This document shows positions 1 to 6,906 of a stretch of 37,179 nucleotides of DNA, piece after piece (within the stretch, counting starts at the first letter, position 1; every line of letters starts with the position of its first letter). This DNA comes from Syntrophomonadaceae bacterium (GTDB lineage: Bacteria; Bacillota; Dethiobacteria; DTU022; UBA8154): contig PWTK01000094.1 of assembly GCA_003563895.1 (NCBI GenBank), positions 1 to 37,179 on the forward strand. The letters are read 5' to 3'. The position numbers and the translations under genes are program-made. Under the pieces are notes generated by a model. The model did not search any database. It was given only the letters and a program-made list of their open reading frames with translations, and was not told the DNA's origin.

Positions 1-384
1 ACCCCCCCTCCCCACTGCCGCTGCTACTTATCCACAACTTCGTTGTTTACTTTTACCATACCAGTTTAAATGACCCTTCCGAAATTGCAAGTCGTCCCTC
101 ATTGACCATTTGCCCGGGGCATTCACATTTTCAAACTTTTTATGGCGCCCCTGTCTTGCGGGGACGTGAGATCCTGCCCTGCAACCCCTGCGCTCCTCAT
201 CATCCATCCGACTGGACACGTCTAACGGGGGGAGCGGTCACCAAACCTCGCAAACTTCTCCCGGCCGGGCCTGTCCAGCACCCAAATAAAGATATGTAAA
301 AAGGAACTTTTCAGCTCAACCGGCAGCAGTCCCCCTCTTATTTTGTTTTCGCGCGTTAAGGTTTCCCCACGCCCTGCGTTCATG
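1..384. other. Leading stretch without a supported gene
   Basis: No reading frame here has a convincing ribosome site or protein-like composition, and no RNA gene was recognised. The short open frames on both strands are rich in Arg, Pro and Cys in the way of chance frames. It lies downstream of the minus-strand gene that ends at 385. Confidence 0.5.
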
Positions 385-864
385 TCATCCCCCGGGCCCA
401 TTCAACCGCCTTTTTTCCAATTCTTCCACCAGGATGCCGACGGCGGCAGTGACGTACTGGCGGCATTTTTCACGCCCTTTTTTGTCAATCATATATCGTT
501 TGAGCTGCGCAGGGTCTTGAAGGTCGTATTCGATCAGTTCGCGGCATTGAATGGAACCGTGGACTTTTGCAAAGCGCTTTACCATTTCTGAAACGGTTGC
601 CTGTAATCGATTGTAAAGCTCTTTCTGCTCCGGGGAAGTTCTTCCTGCGCAAAGTCCCGCTGCCATTACTGAGCCCGAGATGGCACCGCAAACATGGCCG
701 AGCCTGCCGATGCCCCCTCCAAAGCCGCTGGCTGTGCTGGTAGGTGTGTTTCCCCCCAACTCCAGCACTTCTTTTGCAGCTTGAAATGTTGATTCGGCAC
801 AGTTAAAGCCCTGTCTGAAATAATCGTCGGCAATTTTTTGGGCCTGCTCTTTCTTCTGATACAA
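385..864 (-). CDS. C_GCAxxG_C_C family protein (probable redox protein)
   Basis: This protein of about 159 residues belongs to the C_GCAxxG_C_C family, named for its spaced cysteines. They are visible in order: FNCAES near the N-terminus, a glycine-rich GFGGGIGRLGHVCGA segment that carries the signature, then IQCREL and REKCRQY towards the C-terminus. The family is common in anaerobes and is thought to act in electron transfer or metal/redox chemistry, but its reaction is not established. An ATG lies at 882, but the ribosome site (GGGGAGG) falls inside that extension. A TTG at 864 sits nine bases after it and is the better start. The gene is divergent from the selenoprotein pair that begins at 1204. 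The family call is firm; any function is inference. Confidence 0.85.
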   Translation of the reverse strand: MYQKKEQAQKIADDYFRQGFNCAESTFQAAKEVLELGGNTPTSTASGFGGGIGRLGHVCGAISGSVMAAGLCAGRTSPEQKELYNRLQATVSEMVKRFAKVHGSIQCRELIEYDLQDPAQLKRYMIDKKGREKCRQYVTAAVGILVEELEKRRLNGPGG

Positions 865-1059
865 ACCGCTCACCCTCCCCATTTTTTGTTTCGGCAGTGA
901 GGTTACCCACCCTTACAGTTCAATTCTACAACCAGACTGGGTTTGCTCAGGATGGCAATGAAAGAAGCCCCGCAAAAAAGAGGTTTTAAAAGGACACACT
1001 TACAAAAAGGCCTTGATCTGCTAAAAAGCTGTATTTGGGGGGCCACTCAACAAGAATTC

Positions 1060-1081
1060 CCTGAGCTAAGTTGATAATCAT
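1060..1081 (+). repeat. Single copy of a 22-bp motif shared with the 8.1/9.3 kb inverted repeat
   Basis: The motif begins CCTGAGCTAA and ends GATAATCAT. It matches 9336-9357 on the same strand and 8082-8103 on the opposite strand with two differences (AGTT here, AATC there). The sequence around it does not match the other copies, so only this end-like segment is shared. It may be an element end left behind, or a protein-binding site containing the near-palindrome TGATAATCA. Confidence 0.6.
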
Positions 1082-1146
1082 GTTCTACAATTCAATTCCT
1101 GCCGCTCTTTTTCCTTTAAGTGCTTTTATGGCTCTGTATTTTGTTA

Positions 1147-1152
1147 TATAAT
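1147..1152 (+). promoter_or_regulatory. Probable -10 box for the selenoprotein pair
   Basis: A perfect TATAAT lies 52 bases before the peroxiredoxin ATG. The hexamer 17 bases upstream (TTTTAT, 1124-1129) is a poor -35, so an activator or a weak promoter is possible. No clear PerR or Fur operator was found. Confidence 0.45.
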
Positions 1153-1203
1153 AGAGACAGTGTTTTAGCAGAGAAGAATTTTCGAAAAGGGGAGGAATCA
1201 AAA

Positions 1204-1821
1204 ATGAGCTGCGGAGAAGAAGTACAGCACGCAAGAGTGGGCAGGAAAGCGCCGGAATTTGAAACCAATGCCTTTGTGGACGGAGCTTTTAAAAAGGTTA
1301 AGCTCTCCGATTACCAAGGCCAGTGGCTTGTACTCTGCTTTTACCCGGGAGATTTTACCTTTGTTTGACCAACCGAGCTGGCGTCAGTTGCCGCCAGGTA
1401 CAGCGAGTTAAAGGAGTTAGGGGTAGAAGTCCTCTCCTGCAGTGTAGACAGCCAGTTTACACACAAAATCTGGCAGGAGCAGGAGCTGTCCAAAATGGTT
1501 TCCGGGGGTGTGCCCTTTCCCATGCTCTCCGATACCGGAGGCCGCATCGGCAGACTTTATGGTGTTTACGATGAAGAGGGAGGCGTAAACATCCGTGGCA
1601 GATTTTTGATCGATCCCGATGGAGTTATCCAGGCCATGGAAGTTCTGACCCCTCCGGTAGGGCGCAATTTCGAGGAGTTGGTGCGCCAGGTCAAGGCCTT
1701 CCAGCATGTACGGAAAACGGGGGAACCTACACCTGCCGGCTGGCAGCCGGGCAAAAAAACCCTCAAACCAGGCCCCGATTTGGTGGGCAAGGTTTGGGAG
1801 GTTTGGAAAATCGGGGAATAA
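1204..1821 (+). CDS. prxU: Selenocysteine-containing peroxiredoxin (AhpC/Prx family), UGA recoded at codon 55
   Basis: The ATG at 1204 follows a GGGGAGGA ribosome site. The frame runs to a TAA at 1819-1821 with one internal stop, TGA at 1366-1368. Reading it as selenocysteine gives 205 residues and restores the peroxidatic motif as PGDFTFVUPTE, where ordinary family members have Cys. Everything after the TGA is a normal peroxiredoxin: [33 protein letters not shown] and [10 protein letters not shown]. The enzyme would reduce peroxides in the cytoplasm. The usual C-terminal resolving Cys (V-C-P in AhpC) is absent; the matching place reads [11 protein letters not shown]. The other cysteines are C3, C45 and C79. 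Peroxiredoxin selenoproteins are known in anaerobic bacteria. A nonsense mutation is the alternative, but it would have to hit exactly the catalytic codon and leave no other damage. Confidence 0.93.
1378..1397 (+). promoter_or_regulatory. Candidate bacterial SECIS hairpin of the peroxiredoxin
   Basis: CTGGCG (1378-1383) pairs perfectly with CGCCAG (1392-1397) around an eight-base loop, TCAGTTGC. The stem starts nine bases after the UGA. A loop G (1387) lies 21 bases from the U of the UGA, in the range usual for bacterial SECIS elements. It lies within the coding sequence, as these elements do. Confidence 0.7.
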
Positions 1822-1827
1822 CTCAGG

Positions 1828-1869
1828 TTTTTTGGGGCAGGGGTCATGAAGATTCCCTGCCCCAAAAAA
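1828..1869. repeat. Perfect 15-bp inverted repeat between the two selenoprotein genes
   Basis: TTTTTTGGGGCAGGG (1828-1842) and its exact complement (1855-1869) flank a 12-base loop, six bases after the peroxiredoxin stop. A normal terminator has A residues before the stem and U residues after it. Here the order is reversed on both strands, so this is a strong RNA hairpin without a U-tract. It could be a processing site, an mRNA stabiliser or a partial transcription block before the ArsC-like gene. Confidence 0.8.
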
Positions 1870-1891
1870 CTATATATCGGGAGGGCGGCAG

Positions 1892-2236
1892 ATGTTACAA
1901 TTTTATTGTGTAACTACGTGAAGCACCTGCCAGAAAGCGAAAGCGTGGCTTTCGGAAAAGAATGTGGAATACGAATACCGGAACATTTTAAAAGAACCCC
2001 CTTCATTCGAAGAGTTGCAAAAGCTCGCTTCGATGGGAGGGATGGAGGTCGTTCACCTGTTAAACCCCAAAAGCAAAGGGTTTAAAGATAAAGGGCTGAA
2101 GCTGGAGAATATTTCGTCCACGGAAGCGGGCGAAATTATTTCTGAAAACCCCCGGATCATGTGCCGGCCTTTGCTCACCGATGGGGAGAAGCTGGTGGTC
2201 GATTTTAAACCCGAGGAAATGGAAAAGCTTCTTTAG
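1892..2236 (+). CDS. Selenocysteine-containing ArsC/Spx-like thioredoxin-fold protein, UGA recoded at codon 10
   Basis: An ATG at 1892 follows a GGGAGGG site and opens a frame that meets TGA at 1919-1921 and then runs uninterrupted to TAG at 2236, giving 114 residues, normal for small ArsC/Spx/YffB proteins. With the TGA as selenocysteine the N-terminus reads LQFYCVTTUSTCQKAKAWL. The UGA therefore replaces the first Cys of the family's C-S-T-C active site, leaving a U-x-x-C pair (U10, C13). The later blocks NILKEPPS, ISENPRIMCRPLL and VDFKPEEM are typical of the family. It is probably a cytoplasmic thiol/selenol oxidoreductase; true arsenate reductase activity is not implied, since the CxxC type includes Spx-like proteins. 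It lies 70 bases after the selenoprotein peroxiredoxin and could recycle it. An ATG-first caller would start at 1964 and lose the active site. Confidence 0.9.
1938..1954 (+). promoter_or_regulatory. Candidate bacterial SECIS hairpin of the ArsC-like gene
   Basis: CGAAAGC (1938-1944) pairs perfectly with GCTTTCG (1948-1954) around the triloop GTG. The apical G (1945) is 26 bases from the U of the UGA at 1919, within the usual range. An alternative fold with a larger loop uses 1930-1938 paired with 1948-1955 and one bulged A. Confidence 0.7.
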
Positions 2237-2274
2237 CGCCAAAAAGGTTTGACCGTTTGGGGGTATCGCTGCAA

Positions 2275-3015
2275 ATGAGGGTATGGGATGTACATCCCGG
2301 ATATCTTTCTCGCAGCAGCTTGCTGGGGCAACATGCGGAAATACATGCCTTGATGAGCATCTTGAGCGGACACAAAAAAGGGTACCGCGCGCACCCGGAA
2401 ACCCTGCGCTGGAAAGGGTACCTGGAAAAACTCAAATGGAGGCATGAGCTGACCGTTAAAGAGATGGGGCTGCGCGGGTTTGGTCATAACAGCCCTTGTG
2501 CCGACAACTTGGCCTGCTGCGGCATATCGGAAGGCATGAGCCATATAGACCCTCCCACCCAACAGTTTCATATACTTCGGCAGAAGTACCTGGAACGCTC
2601 TGTATCGGGGAGGATTCCCCTCCCCGGGCGAGGCACTGATTTTTGGGCACACCACACGTATTCGGTGATGGCACGCGGTGATAATTATTATGAAGAGATC
2701 CAGGCTTTCTCGGCTCAGAAAAAGGATCTGCCCATCGGCCAGGAAAAAGAGCTGGTGGAGCGCGTGCAGGAAATTATGGAAAAACCGGCCACAAAAGAGG
2801 CCCTCTTCCATGTTGTACAGCACTTGTGGGGCTATTTTAAGGACGAAGTTTCTCCTTCAGAAAAAAGGCGTTACTTTTTCTGGTTAGAGGGGCGAGAGAA
2901 AGAGCCCACTTCTTTGCTGCCTTTTTTTTACCGCATGGCAGCAAAGTACCAAAAAGCTTATCTCTTGCATTCTACCGTATTTGCGGATTTTGTTGAGGGT
3001 GCATTGTTATCATGA
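2275..3015 (+). CDS. Pyrimidine dimer DNA glycosylase-like / DUF1722-like protein
   Basis: The protein has about 246 residues. The N-terminal third (MRVWDVHPGYLSR, LLGQHAEIHAL, KKGYRAHPETLRWKG, RGFGHNSP) resembles the family annotated as pyrimidine dimer DNA glycosylase, related to T4 endonuclease V. The C-terminal part (LFHVVQHLWGYFKDEVS, YFFWLEG, LLPFFYRMAAKY) resembles DUF1722/YbgA. Both halves occur in proteins linked to DNA repair or stress, but no reaction is shown here. An in-frame GTG-like extension begins at 2257, but ATG 2275 fits the family start and follows a G-rich site. It starts 38 bases after the ArsC-like selenoprotein and its stop overlaps the next gene's ATG, so these genes are probably cotranscribed. 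The two family assignments are from memory of motifs, moderately sure. Confidence 0.65.
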   Translation: MRVWDVHPGYLSRSSLLGQHAEIHALMSILSGHKKGYRAHPETLRWKGYLEKLKWRHELTVKEMGLRGFGHNSPCADNLACCGISEGMSHIDPPTQQFHILRQKYLERSVSGRIPLPGRGTDFWAHHTYSVMARGDNYYEEIQAFSAQKKDLPIGQEKELVERVQEIMEKPATKEALFHVVQHLWGYFKDEVSPSEKRRYFFWLEGREKEPTSLLPFFYRMAAKYQKAYLLHSTVFADFVEGALLS

Positions 3016-3926
3016 TCAGACTGCTGAGAAACCGCACCTTTATCCTGGTATTGGCTTTTGTGTTGGGCCTGATTTTTAGCGATGCGGCCACCCTGGCCGG
3101 GGGGCTGACCATGCCCGCCCTGGCCGTGGTTTTGACCGTTTCTTCCGGCCAGGTTTCGGTAAAAGATTTTCTGCCCCTGCGCAAAATGCTGCCCCCGGTT
3201 TTATGGGCTTTGTCACTGAATTACCTGCTGCTGGGGGCGCTTATTCTAGGGTTGGCCTGGTGGCTGATGCCCACCTGGGACCTGTGGGTAGGGTACGTGC
3301 TGGTCGCAGCGGCACCGCCTGGCGTGGCCATAATCCCGTTTACGTATATCCTCGGCGGTGACGTAAAGCTCTCCCTGTTGGGCACGTTTGGCGTGTACCT
3401 TCTCTCTTTGTTGCTGACACCGGCGCTGGTATATTTTTTTACGGGAGATGCAGCTGTTTCTCCCTTTCGCCTTTTAAATACTATGCTCATGCTCATTTTG
3501 ATCCCTTTCGTGCTCTCGCAGGTGATCAATTTCAGCCAAAATGCATCCAACATCATTGCCAGGTGGAGGGGGACCATTGTAAATTGGGGGTTTTTCCTGG
3601 TTATTTTCACAGTGGTCGGCCTTAACCAGGAAGTTTTTTTAACCCAGCCGCACGTGCTGCTTCCGGTATCGATGGTGGCCGTTGCAAGTTCTTTTGTGCT
3701 TGCTTTGTTCATAGAAATGCTGGGCAAAAAGCTCAGCATTGAGGAGGCGCAGCGTAACAGCTTTATGCTGCTTTCCACCATCAAAACCTCTGCTTTCGCA
3801 GCAGCCGTGGGCCTCAGTCTTTATAATGAAGCGACTTCGGTCCCGGGGGCGGTTATAAGCGCCTGGTATGCACTCTACTTTATTTACCTGGGGATAAAAG
3901 GCGACCGAAGCACAAAAACAAGCTGA
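3012..3926 (+). CDS. Bile acid:sodium symporter family (BASS-like) permease
   Basis: This 304-residue membrane protein has about nine or ten hydrophobic segments from residue 8 to 298 and the small-residue-rich AAAPPGVAIIPFTYILGGD block seen in sodium-dependent BASS/SBF-type carriers. Such proteins move organic anions or related solutes with Na+; the substrate is unknown here. Its ATG overlaps the stop of the upstream glycosylase-like gene (ATGA), which points to translational coupling. The next gene, sufC, follows after 19 bases, so one transcript could run from the selenoprotein genes into the suf genes. The gene has the same base composition as its neighbours and appears intact. Related auxin-efflux or arsenite-type carriers have a similar fold, so the family call is moderately sure. 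Confidence 0.75.
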   Translation: MIRLLRNRTFILVLAFVLGLIFSDAATLAGGLTMPALAVVLTVSSGQVSVKDFLPLRKMLPPVLWALSLNYLLLGALILGLAWWLMPTWDLWVGYVLVAAAPPGVAIIPFTYILGGDVKLSLLGTFGVYLLSLLLTPALVYFFTGDAAVSPFRLLNTMLMLILIPFVLSQVINFSQNASNIIARWRGTIVNWGFFLVIFTVVGLNQEVFLTQPHVLLPVSMVAVASSFVLALFIEMLGKKLSIEEAQRNSFMLLSTIKTSAFAAAVGLSLYNEATSVPGAVISAWYALYFIYLGIKGDRSTKTS

Positions 3927-3945
3927 AAGGAGGAGCAAGAGAATA

Positions 3946-4692
3946 ATGTTGAACTTGATTCACGTAGGTCTCGAACTGGATACAGAAGAAGGAAAAATAC
4001 GCATTCTCGAGGATATTAACCTGGAGCTGGGAAAAGGGAAAATGTACGCCGTTACCGGGCCAAACGGGAGCGGCAAATCTTCAGTGGCCCGGGTCATCAT
4101 GGGCATTGCCCTGCCTACAAGCGGCAATATTTTGTTTAACGACAAAGACATTACCGACCTGGGTATTACTGAACGCGCAAAACTGGGAATCGGCTATGCG
4201 TTCCAGCACCCTCCCCGGTTCAAGGGGATGCGGGTGGTGGATATGCTGGAAATAGCCATGCGCACCGGGGAAATGGCTGACTGCCAGTGCCTGCGCAATA
4301 TAGGCCTCTGTCCCGACGATTACCTGGAGCGCGCCCTGGATGCAAGCCTCTCCGGGGGAGAGATCAAGCGAATTGAAATCGCTACCCTGTTGGCCCAGAA
4401 CCCAAAAGTGCGCATCTTTGACGAGCCCGAAGCCGGGATTGACCTATGGAGTTTTGAGCAGCTGATCGATGTGGTAGGCAGCACTCACCGGGAGGATAAT
4501 GTGACGGTGGTTATCTCTCACCAGGAGAAGATACTGAACATGGTCGATGAGATCATCCTCGTGGAAAACGGTATGATAAGCATGAAGGGTGACCAGGAAA
4601 CAATTTGGCCGCAAATTAAGGAGAGCGCGGAATGTGAATGCCGCAATAGTTGTACCAGGGAGGGTGAGATCTATGCTGACTGCCCTCGATAA
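3946..4692 (+). CDS. sufC: Fe-S cluster assembly ATPase SufC
   Basis: SufC is the ABC-type ATPase of the SUF iron-sulfur cluster system and works as a dimer with SufB/SufD in the cytoplasm. All ABC motifs are visible in the 248-residue product: Walker A GPNGSGKSS, Q-loop YAFQHPP, signature LSGGEIKR, Walker B VRIFDEPEAGID and the switch His in VVISHQE. The ribosome site is AAAGGAGGAG before ATG 3946. Its 3' end overlaps the sufB start by 20 bases. With only sufB beside it, this matches the two-gene SufBC arrangement common in anaerobes and archaea. There is no sufS or sufU here; a cysteine desulfurase lies at 33930-35102. Confidence 0.95.
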   Translation: MLNLIHVGLELDTEEGKIRILEDINLELGKGKMYAVTGPNGSGKSSVARVIMGIALPTSGNILFNDKDITDLGITERAKLGIGYAFQHPPRFKGMRVVDMLEIAMRTGEMADCQCLRNIGLCPDDYLERALDASLSGGEIKRIEIATLLAQNPKVRIFDEPEAGIDLWSFEQLIDVVGSTHREDNVTVVISHQEKILNMVDEIILVENGMISMKGDQETIWPQIKESAECECRNSCTREGEIYADCPR

Positions 4693-5590
4693 AAAGCTGC
4701 TGCAGGAAACGGCCGGCCTTGAGGAGGATCCCCCCGGCGCTTATAACATCCGCAAAGACGGAGAAGGCATTCAACGCCATTCCCTTCCAGGAATTGAGAT
4801 CGTCCCCAAGAAAGATAAGCCCGGGATCGATATTATTGTGGAAAAGGACAGAACCGGCACCGTTCACATCCCGGTGATTCTCACCCAGTCTGATCTGTCC
4901 GATCTGGTGTACAATACCATTGAGATCGGACCCGGTGCCGATATTGAGCTGGTGGCCGGCTGCGGCATCCACAACCCGGGCCACGGTGAGGCCCGGCACG
5001 ACGGGGTTCACGAGATCTTTGTGCGCGAGGGTGCCCGCCTGCGCTATACCGAAAAACACTACGGGGAAGGGGAAGGGAAAGGCAAACGCATTCTCAATCC
5101 CAAGACGGTGCTGGTGGTGGAACCGGGCGGGTATGCCGAAATGGAACTTGTCCAGATTCGAGGTGTTGACGATACCGTTCGGGAAACAGAGGCCCGCATT
5201 GAGGCTGGCGGGCACCTGGTGATCTACGAGCGGATGCTGACCCACGGGGAACAAACCGCTCGCTCTGATGTGGTGGTGAACCTGCTGGGAGAGGGCAGTG
5301 CGGCACGGATCGTCTCCCGTTCTGTGGGGCAGGGCAATTCCAGGCAGGTCTTTCAGCCCCGACTGGTGGCATACGGTCCCGGCCGGGGCCACGTGGAGTG
5401 CGATTCCATCATCATGGACAAGGCGGTTATCCGCTCTATCCCTGAGATCTGGGCCGAAAGCGCCGAGGCGGAGCTGGTCCACGAAGCGGCCATCGGCAAA
5501 ATTGCCGGAGAACAGATGATGAAGCTGATGGCTTTGGGCCTAACCGAAGGAGAGGCGGAAGAGGCGATCATCAAAGGATTCTTGAAATAA
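4673..5590 (+). CDS. sufB: Fe-S cluster scaffold SufB/SufD-like protein (minimal type)
   Basis: This is the SufB/SufD-family partner of SufC. The C-terminal signature is plain: RSIPEIWAESAEAELVHEAAIGKI followed by MALGLTEGEAEEAIIKGFLK, with the conserved His and Glu used at the SufB/D interface. At 305 residues it is much shorter than classical SufB (about 470) and fits the short single-partner form. The start at 4673 (MLTALDKK) has an AGGGAGG site and overlaps sufC; an upstream in-frame ATG at 4589 lies deep inside sufC and is rejected. No sufD is present, so this protein probably forms a homodimer on SufC. The short form is best compared with the minimal systems described as ancestral SUF machines; that equivalence is inference. 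Confidence 0.9.
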   Translation: MLTALDKKLLQETAGLEEDPPGAYNIRKDGEGIQRHSLPGIEIVPKKDKPGIDIIVEKDRTGTVHIPVILTQSDLSDLVYNTIEIGPGADIELVAGCGIHNPGHGEARHDGVHEIFVREGARLRYTEKHYGEGEGKGKRILNPKTVLVVEPGGYAEMELVQIRGVDDTVRETEARIEAGGHLVIYERMLTHGEQTARSDVVVNLLGEGSAARIVSRSVGQGNSRQVFQPRLVAYGPGRGHVECDSIIMDKAVIRSIPEIWAESAEAELVHEAAIGKIAGEQMMKLMALGLTEGEAEEAIIKGFLK

Positions 5591-5642
5591 AACGGGCAGG
5601 CCCGCTTCCAGGAAGTTTTAAGGAAACTATGCGCGAATCTGA

Positions 5643-6008
5643 CTATTGAGATTTCTCTTCGGGCTTAGCGCCTGCCTGGACTTTGGCGATAATTTCCGGG
5701 ACCATTTCCATGATTCGTTCCAGCGAACCTCTTCCGGTCAGGGGTAATGCGCTGACATCGCTGCCCTTGATGATCAGCATGGCGTTGGGGGCAATGCGGC
5801 ACCCTACGCCGGTGCCGGAACCCTTGCCGTCGTTGCCTTCGCTATCCTTGCCTGCGCCTTCGCCTCCGGCGATGCCGAAAGAAACGTTAATAATGGGGAT
5901 GAGGGTGACTTCGCCCACCTGGAAGGATTCTCCTACCACCGTTTCCGTTCGCAAAAATTTCTCCAGCTTTTCAAACATAGATTCTAGTACCGATCTGCCT
6001 GTTTCCAT
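5643..6008 (-). CDS. ytfJ: Sporulation protein YtfJ (GerW family)
   Basis: This 121-residue protein is a clear GerW/YtfJ family member. It has an N-terminal helix (VLESMFEKLEKFLRTETVVGE), then VTLIPIINVSFGIAGGEG, a glycine-rich linker and GVGCRIAPNAMLIIKG. In Bacillus subtilis YtfJ is made in the developing spore and is needed for normal germination. The ATG at 6008 follows GGAGGG. The gene lies downstream of, and on the same strand as, a DUF2953 gene, as ytfI-ytfJ do in Bacillus, so the pair is probably one operon. Its presence is the best single sign in this window that the organism makes endospores. Confidence 0.93.
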   Translation of the reverse strand: METGRSVLESMFEKLEKFLRTETVVGESFQVGEVTLIPIINVSFGIAGGEGAGKDSEGNDGKGSGTGVGCRIAPNAMLIIKGSDVSALPLTGRGSLERIMEMVPEIIAKVQAGAKPEEKSQ

Positions 6009-6083
6009 CCGTTTTCCCTCCGTTTTAATTCTTTAGATGTTTAGATTTATTTTGCTCTCATTATAAGTATACCCCGCGGCACA

Positions 6084-6767
6084 TTATCCGGTTGCAGCTC
6101 TGGCCGCTTTTTTTTCGCGCCTGATCTTTTTCCAAACCTGGCGGGTTTTTTTCTTCAGCAAAAAGCGCAGCAGATGAAAAAAGACGATTGCGAGCAGGGT
6201 TTTGCCTTCGAGTTCCAGTTCAATGTCACAGTATTCCTCATCCCAGATCAGTTCCAGGTTTGAACAGGACTTGCGGCAGGCGCTCTCAACGGTGTAAAGG
6301 ACGGCTGCCAGAAGGCCTGTGAGGTGCGGTTCGTAAAAACCCGCCTTCCCTTCCACCCGAATGGAGTGGGGCTTGGCCAATCTGATCAGTTTTTTTATCA
6401 ATCCCCAGGCCTCGGAAGCAAACTGCCGGTCGGCAAAGTGTTGTAAATACTTGAGTAAAGCCGCTCTCTTTGTTTCCCGATCTTCCTTCTCTTCTTTCTC
6501 CTTCTCTTCCTCCTTTTCTTTTTTCCGACGCGGAAGATCGAAGGAGATGGCGGCTTTGAAACCGCCAATGGAAAGCTTCCACTTTCCATGCTGGAAGAAA
6601 CCGCCGAGCCACAGGATGCCGAAAGCCCGGATCTTCAGCCCTCCAAAAAGGCTGGTCCCCCGGCAGCCGCCCGAGAACACGTATTTGACCGGGACCAGAA
6701 GCAGACCTCCCAGCAAGGCGGCTGCTACAAGAATAGCGATCAACACAATCAGGAAAACTGTTTGCAA
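6084..6767 (-). CDS. DUF2953 domain protein (YtfI-like)
   Basis: The 227-residue product starts with one hydrophobic segment (residues 4-27) and then a beta-rich region (LFGGLKIRAFGILWLGG). A highly charged Lys/Glu stretch follows (about residues 80-103), then helices and a Lys/Arg-rich tail. This is the architecture of DUF2953 proteins. The start is a TTG at 6767 behind AAAGGAGAA. It stands just upstream of ytfJ on the same strand, the order seen for ytfI-ytfJ in Bacillus. Its role is unknown but is probably tied to sporulation and the membrane. Confidence 0.85.
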   Translation of the reverse strand: MQTVFLIVLIAILVAAALLGGLLLVPVKYVFSGGCRGTSLFGGLKIRAFGILWLGGFFQHGKWKLSIGGFKAAISFDLPRRKKEKEEEKEKEEKEDRETKRAALLKYLQHFADRQFASEAWGLIKKLIRLAKPHSIRVEGKAGFYEPHLTGLLAAVLYTVESACRKSCSNLELIWDEEYCDIELELEGKTLLAIVFFHLLRFLLKKKTRQVWKKIRREKKAARAATG

Positions 6768-6906
6768 AACAGGTTCTCCTTTCGGGATCCGTGATCAAAT
6801 CTTTTGTCGCGATGTCACTTCACATCCTGCCAAGTAACAACCTTATTATGAATTCGTGCAGCAGTCCATTTCGTACAGCATAATGCCGGACAAGCGCGCG
6901 AAGGGG

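Larger units (their letters stand above)
883..1203. other. Divergent intergenic region upstream of the selenoprotein pair
   Basis: This 321-base gap separates the minus-strand C_GCAxxG_C_C gene from the plus-strand peroxiredoxin. It holds one copy of a 22-bp motif (1060-1081) that also ends both arms of the inverted repeat at 8081-9358, and a TATAAT box at 1147-1152. No gene is seen. Confidence 0.55.

Noticed and set aside
1366-1368. Peroxiredoxin read as a pseudogene broken by a nonsense codon
   Set aside because: The stop is TGA at the one codon where selenocysteine would be functional, both sides are intact and in frame, a hairpin follows, and the neighbouring gene shows the same pattern.
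1828-1869. Rho-independent terminator after the peroxiredoxin
   Set aside because: The T-tract is before and the A-tract after the stem on both strands, the reverse of a terminator; it is listed as an inverted repeat.
1964-2236. ArsC-like gene starting at the first uninterrupted ATG
   Set aside because: This start would remove the active site and the first strand of the fold; ATG 1892 has a ribosome site and gives the normal family length when UGA is read as selenocysteine.
1892-2236. Classical arsenate reductase of an arsenic operon
   Set aside because: No arsB, acr3 or arsA adjoins it, the active site is of the CxxC (Spx/YffB) type, and the ArsR gene is 27 kb away.
6361-6837. Plus-strand Ser/Phe-rich open frame opposite the DUF2953 gene
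   Set aside because: It is the antisense shadow of the Lys/Glu-rich stretch of the real gene.
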